Assembly (NCBI GenBank): GCA_016801885.1
Contig: CM028900.1
Coordinates: forward strand, 16,014,972-16,078,971
Direction of reading: 5' to 3'
From: Toxotes chatareus
Lineage: Eukaryota; Chordata; Actinopteri; Toxotidae
Length of the DNA: 64,000 nucleotides
In this document: positions 59,833 to 64,000 of the stretch, one piece after another
How positions within the stretch are numbered: the stretch's first letter is position 1
Layout: the number at the start of each line of letters is the position of its first letter
The notes under the pieces: generated by a model
What the model saw: the letters and a program-made list of their open reading frames with translations, nothing else
Told to the model about the DNA's origin: nothing
The model's database searches: none
Translations under genes and position numbers: made by a program

Positions 59833-62649
59833 GGGATGTTATATCATCTCGGCTTTAGTTCTACTTTTCTCAGGTCTTCTCTGTTTGGTGACAAGTGCAG
59901 CTGTTTTCTAACGATAGCACTTGTCAGTGCGTCAAACTGGTATCTGCAGGATCCCCAGATTGATGTAAACACACACACACATACACACACACACTCAAAC
60001 ACAACCTGTGCACTTAGTGTCACAGAGTTATGTGCTATTCTGGTCGCATCCAGGGGACTTCTAGCTTACGGCAAAAACATATGAGTTTTTTCTCTATTTT
60101 GCTCAATAATGGGGTGAGTGTCAGGGACTTTATAAAGGCAAAATGTGTGGTTGAAGGTTGTGTGTCTGGAAAGACTAGGTATGGCTACCAATTAGAAACA
60201 AACAGGGCAATACGGCGTGTTCTGTATCTGTGGTAAGAGCTTCCAGGCAGCCAGGCTGAGCAGTTTTCCCTGCCATGGTTTTGAGTCTCCCCCTTGCTTC
60301 TCTGCATTATTAAATAATCTCTGAATAATTCACTGCCTTTCATATCAAACAAATATTTTTACAACTGGCACCTACAAATAAGTGAAGGGACAACCACTGT
60401 ACCATATTTAGTCCCATGGATTTGTGATGGTATTTGTTTATATTCTGAATGCTGCTGTCCAGCTTCTGGCAGCAGTGTGAACAACACTGTGAGTGAGCTG
60501 CTCTTTGCTGCTGAATGTCATGAGTCATACCCTGAAGCAGAACTTTCACTCTCTCCTTAATGTACAGTTTAACATACAGTAAAATACCACTGTGCCTCAG
60601 CTGGCAGTACTATATGCTTCTGTAATCCAGTTACATGGCAGCCCATGTTCCTGTGTATTTATACTATGTAGTTTGTAGTGATATTTGTCTCTATTTTATG
60701 TTTTATTTGCATGTAATACGTAATACGTTTAATACTTTTTCCTGCTCAAAAATGGCCATTGGCATTACTTTGGTATGCTTTTTTTTTTTTTTTTTTTTTT
60801 TTAAATCATACTTATTATTTGTTATTTTGATGTGAGACATGTAAATAGACTTGGATTAACCAGCTGATGTGGTGCATCGTCTCACCGCCACTAGTTATAA
60901 TGACAAAGTGTATTGCTACAGTGTGTTGCTATGCAAACTCTGACTGGTGAAGATTTTCAGATGCTGCCTGAGCGATGATGGGCGACGTCTAAATCTAGAT
61001 GACGCCACGATGTCATGGCGGGCGAGGACCAACTCGTGTGCTGACTTGTTAGTCATGCTTTGATGCACAGTTTAAAGAGGACTCCAGGAAGCCTGGCACA
61101 TGCGCATGCGCTTCACACACAAGCAGTGTTTTTTCACAGAGGAACACACAGCCGCTGAGTGCTTAAAAGGGAAGCGGCTGCATCATTTGGTAGTCTGACA
61201 TGAAACCTTGGTCGTGTGTTTGCATGAGGTGACTTCAGAACTTCTCAGTTACAGATTTCATGAACACTGTCAGCATTAACGTAACATTAAAGAAAGTGGA
61301 CGTCACAATCAGGACACGCTTTGTAAAAATGAGACATTCCTGGCTCCGAATTAAAGATAAATAGCTTGTGTGATATTTTATCATATTATGGTCGATCTTT
61401 TATTCATGGCTCGTGGCTTTTAAAATGTGTGTCCCACTGTAAGCTGAAACATGATGGTTGACACAATTACTGGTGTGCACTTCAAAAGCTAATGTAAATT
61501 CTTCACTTTTTAAGTTAAAACCCAAAACCCATTTAAATTTTACATAAATTTGAAAAGAATCATTCGTCCAAATTATACTTTAAAAATTAGTCTCTTTGGG
61601 CTTGATCTATCACCATGTTCCCTGTATGGGTCATTTATAGTGTTATACACAAAGTCAAAACCTATTTAAAATACATAATACACTTTTTTAGTACATGCAG
61701 TATAAAAGGTTTTATAAAATAACTTCTCCTGGTTAATTGTTGGTTCTAATCACTGACTTAGGTCTGGTTAGTTCAGGAAAAGTGACCAGTGATGATTTTA
61801 TCATACAACCTTTTATGAAAAAGAAAATATATTTTAGTTATAGGCACAAGCATAATAAATATTGTTTTGTTAAAAATATTTAGAAATCACAGAATTAGAA
61901 AAAGAACTCCTTCATCCCTTGTAATACTGTTGTCTTATATTAAACTATGAGATATTAACTTGTATAACTTTGAGCTATATAAACAAAGAATTTACATAAC
62001 ATTACATAATATTAGAACAGATATTATAGTCTATTTTGTTATTGCTCATTACTTCTTGTGGAAAAAAAAATATTTAATGTTTCCACAGTCTGAAAATAAT
62101 CTGAATTTCTCATGGCCACCTTTTCTCAGAAATACAGGACCACTGTTCAAAGATAACATTGTTTAGTGATGCTGATATTTCTTAGGAAAAAAGTTTAAAA
62201 AATAATCAAAAAATGAATAAAACAGTGAATAACCAGCAAAATAATCAGATGCACTGGTAGTGTGATTAAACATACTGTTTTATCTGATTACACTATAAGA
62301 AAGCAAACTAATAATAAAATTAAATTGACATATTTTTTTTCTTAAACACCCCACAAATTATGTACTCGCTACATTTATTTGTGATATGTGAAAATGTACT
62401 TTCAATATTTACATTGGATTTTGTTTAGCTTTTATTTAATTTTTTAAAAATTATTTTACAGTAAATCTTTCCCTCAATGTGAAATAATATTTTTTATTGG
62501 AATTTACAGCATTCGTGTAGTGCAACTTATCTAAATCTGCAGTGGGATTTCAGAAAGCAAAGCAATGTATGAACAATCATTAAGATTTCTAAATATGCTT
62601 GATATATTTTTAAACAAATAAAGGTGACATGAAAATAACTTTTAGCATT
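59833..62649. other. Gene-free DNA
   Basis: No gene was seen. Contains a short CA array at 59969-59993 and a T22 run at 60780-60802. The 61500-62600 part is very AT-rich. Confidence 0.4.
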
Positions 62650-63010
62650 ACAGCTGTTTTTCAGGCCAACGTGTATGTGAACCACACTGGCCTGATGCCA
62701 GATATTCGGAAGCAGAGCTCTGCACGGTCCATTTATTAGAAAGGTGCTGGCTCATTATTTAGCGAGACTCCAGCAAACACTCAGCAGCTGCAGCCGCTCT
62801 GTCTTCACATGCAATTAAGTTTGCTGCCTCATGTGGGGGATCTCTCCCTCTTTTTGAAGGAGACTTTTTTGGTCCATAATTTATACATTTACCTTACTTG
62901 CTTCTGCGTGCGTTGGCCTCCTGCATTTTTTAAAGGCCGGGTATTGAGGGATTTTCTGTCATGCTCTCTTGCTTTGTTCTGATCACGCAAGCTGCTGCCA
63001 TCCCACATAC
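62650..63010. promoter_or_regulatory. Candidate conserved non-coding element
   Basis: Sharply less AT-rich than its flank, with CCTGATGCCAGATATTCGGA, CAGCAGCTGCAGCCGCTCTG and CACATGCAATTAAGTTTGCT (E-box, octamer-like and homeodomain-type words). Not coding. Confidence 0.3.
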
Positions 63011-64000
63011 GGGAACACTGGCAAAAACAGAGGCCTAACTCATGTCATAGCTGGAAGAGAAACACACACACGTGCATAGACACAGGCGCAGTGTCATGCT
63101 AACAAACAGTCAACAGAGAGAGAGAGAGAGAAAGGCCCACTCCCTTCAGCAAAGACTCTAGGACAAACTGTCTCGTGCCATTGCGTGAGTGTTTTTCACA
63201 CAAGCACACACCAAACTGAGCCATCCATGTGTCTGAAGGGGTGTTGAATCTTCCTCTCACACCCATGCATGCAGAAGCAGTCCACCTCCTCTGCTCCCTG
63301 AGGAGGACACATGGCAGACAAAAATAGAGAAAGAGGGGGAGCCCAAGATGAACAGATAAAGGAAACGGAGAGATAGTTCCTGGATAAAGTTCTACGACTG
63401 AGTTATACTCTCTTCTCACACAACAGCACCAAATTCATTATCATTTCAACCTCTACAGTTTATGCATTAGTGTAATACATAAGTGTAACCTTAATAAATG
63501 TACCCATTCCCCCTTACACATACATTATACTGTATGTGATTTTTGTGTTGAATATAATGGGGAAGGACTGGAAATTATTTCATGCAGAGTGATGGAGTTT
63601 ATGTGTGAATTCAGGTTGGTTATTTGAACATCTCAGGTTAAGTCACAGAAAGTTATGTGGTTCAAGCCTAATCATGCTAAACTGATTATAAACAGATAGA
63701 GTTAATTGTATCCCACTGCAACAGGTTCAGCACACAAGTAGAAAAACCTAAAATTACTGTACAGTTTAACTAATTGTTTTTTTTTCCTTTTCACTCACTA
63801 AACAATTTATTGTATAACGTTGCAAAACTGTGTAATTTTAAAACGAATAAATGCTCAACAAATAATATTAAATGAAACTCTTTATTATAATGTATTATTG
63901 TTGCATTAAACTCAGTGTACTTTGGTGCACAAAAAGTAACCTCACAATTTGCAGAACTTTTAAAAGTGTTTCTGATATTTGACCACAGTTGTAAAAAAAA
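63011..64000. other. Gene-free DNA to window end
   Basis: An (AG)n tract lies at 63115-63131. The 106-codon minus ORF over 63099-63419 is low complexity and resembles no protein. No gene was seen. Confidence 0.4.

Noticed and set aside
1..64000. CRISPR arrays, bacterial operons, integrated viruses or prophage
   Set aside because: No regularly spaced repeats, no operon structure and no viral gene set. The sequence is vertebrate throughout.

Overview
The window looks like a teleost fish chromosome segment. Genes are split by GT-AG introns of vertebrate type, and the DNA carries fish-typical repeats: a Tc1-like transposon, L2-like LINE fragments, a tRNA-derived SINE of the DANA/Mermaid type and long CA/GT microsatellites. 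The gene order HTR1F - ZNF654 - C3orf38 is the order remembered for human chromosome 3p11, so this is a conserved vertebrate block. There is no sign of bacterial, viral or plasmid DNA.

Layout. 1-4.7 kb: upstream non-coding DNA. 4.7-6.4 kb: htr1f (+), a serotonin GPCR with one coding exon and a probable upstream non-coding exon. 6.4-9.9 kb: intergenic, with a decayed inverted repeat. 9.9-21.8 kb: znf654 (+), eleven coding exons reconstructed with consistent phases; a Tc1-like element lies in intron 1 and an antisense LINE fragment in intron 4. The last exon appears to carry a 1-base frameshift near a GGGG run at 19110-19113. 22.0-31.4 kb: a minus-strand gene, tail-to-tail with znf654, of ten coding exons whose phases all agree. 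It encodes a 492-residue protein with glutaredoxin, DEP and DUF547 domains. 31.4-32.7 kb: short head-to-head interval. 32.7-34.8 kb: the C3orf38 (DUF4518) homologue (+), four coding exons, 303 residues. 34.8-64 kb: no convincing protein-coding gene; it holds LINE debris, microsatellites, a 129-bp tandem duplication, and several low-repeat, homeodomain-motif-rich blocks that look like conserved regulatory elements. EPHA3 follows C3orf38 in the remembered human order, so this may be its flanking regulatory desert (inference).

The genes do not form one pathway: htr1f is a Gi-coupled receptor, znf654 a nuclear zinc-finger protein of the RLF/ZNF292 group, and the C3orf38 homologue is poorly characterised. 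The most unusual item is the glutaredoxin-DEP-DUF547 gene. It sits inside an otherwise mammal-like block and has a possible alternative terminal exon that would give a membrane-anchored glutaredoxin.
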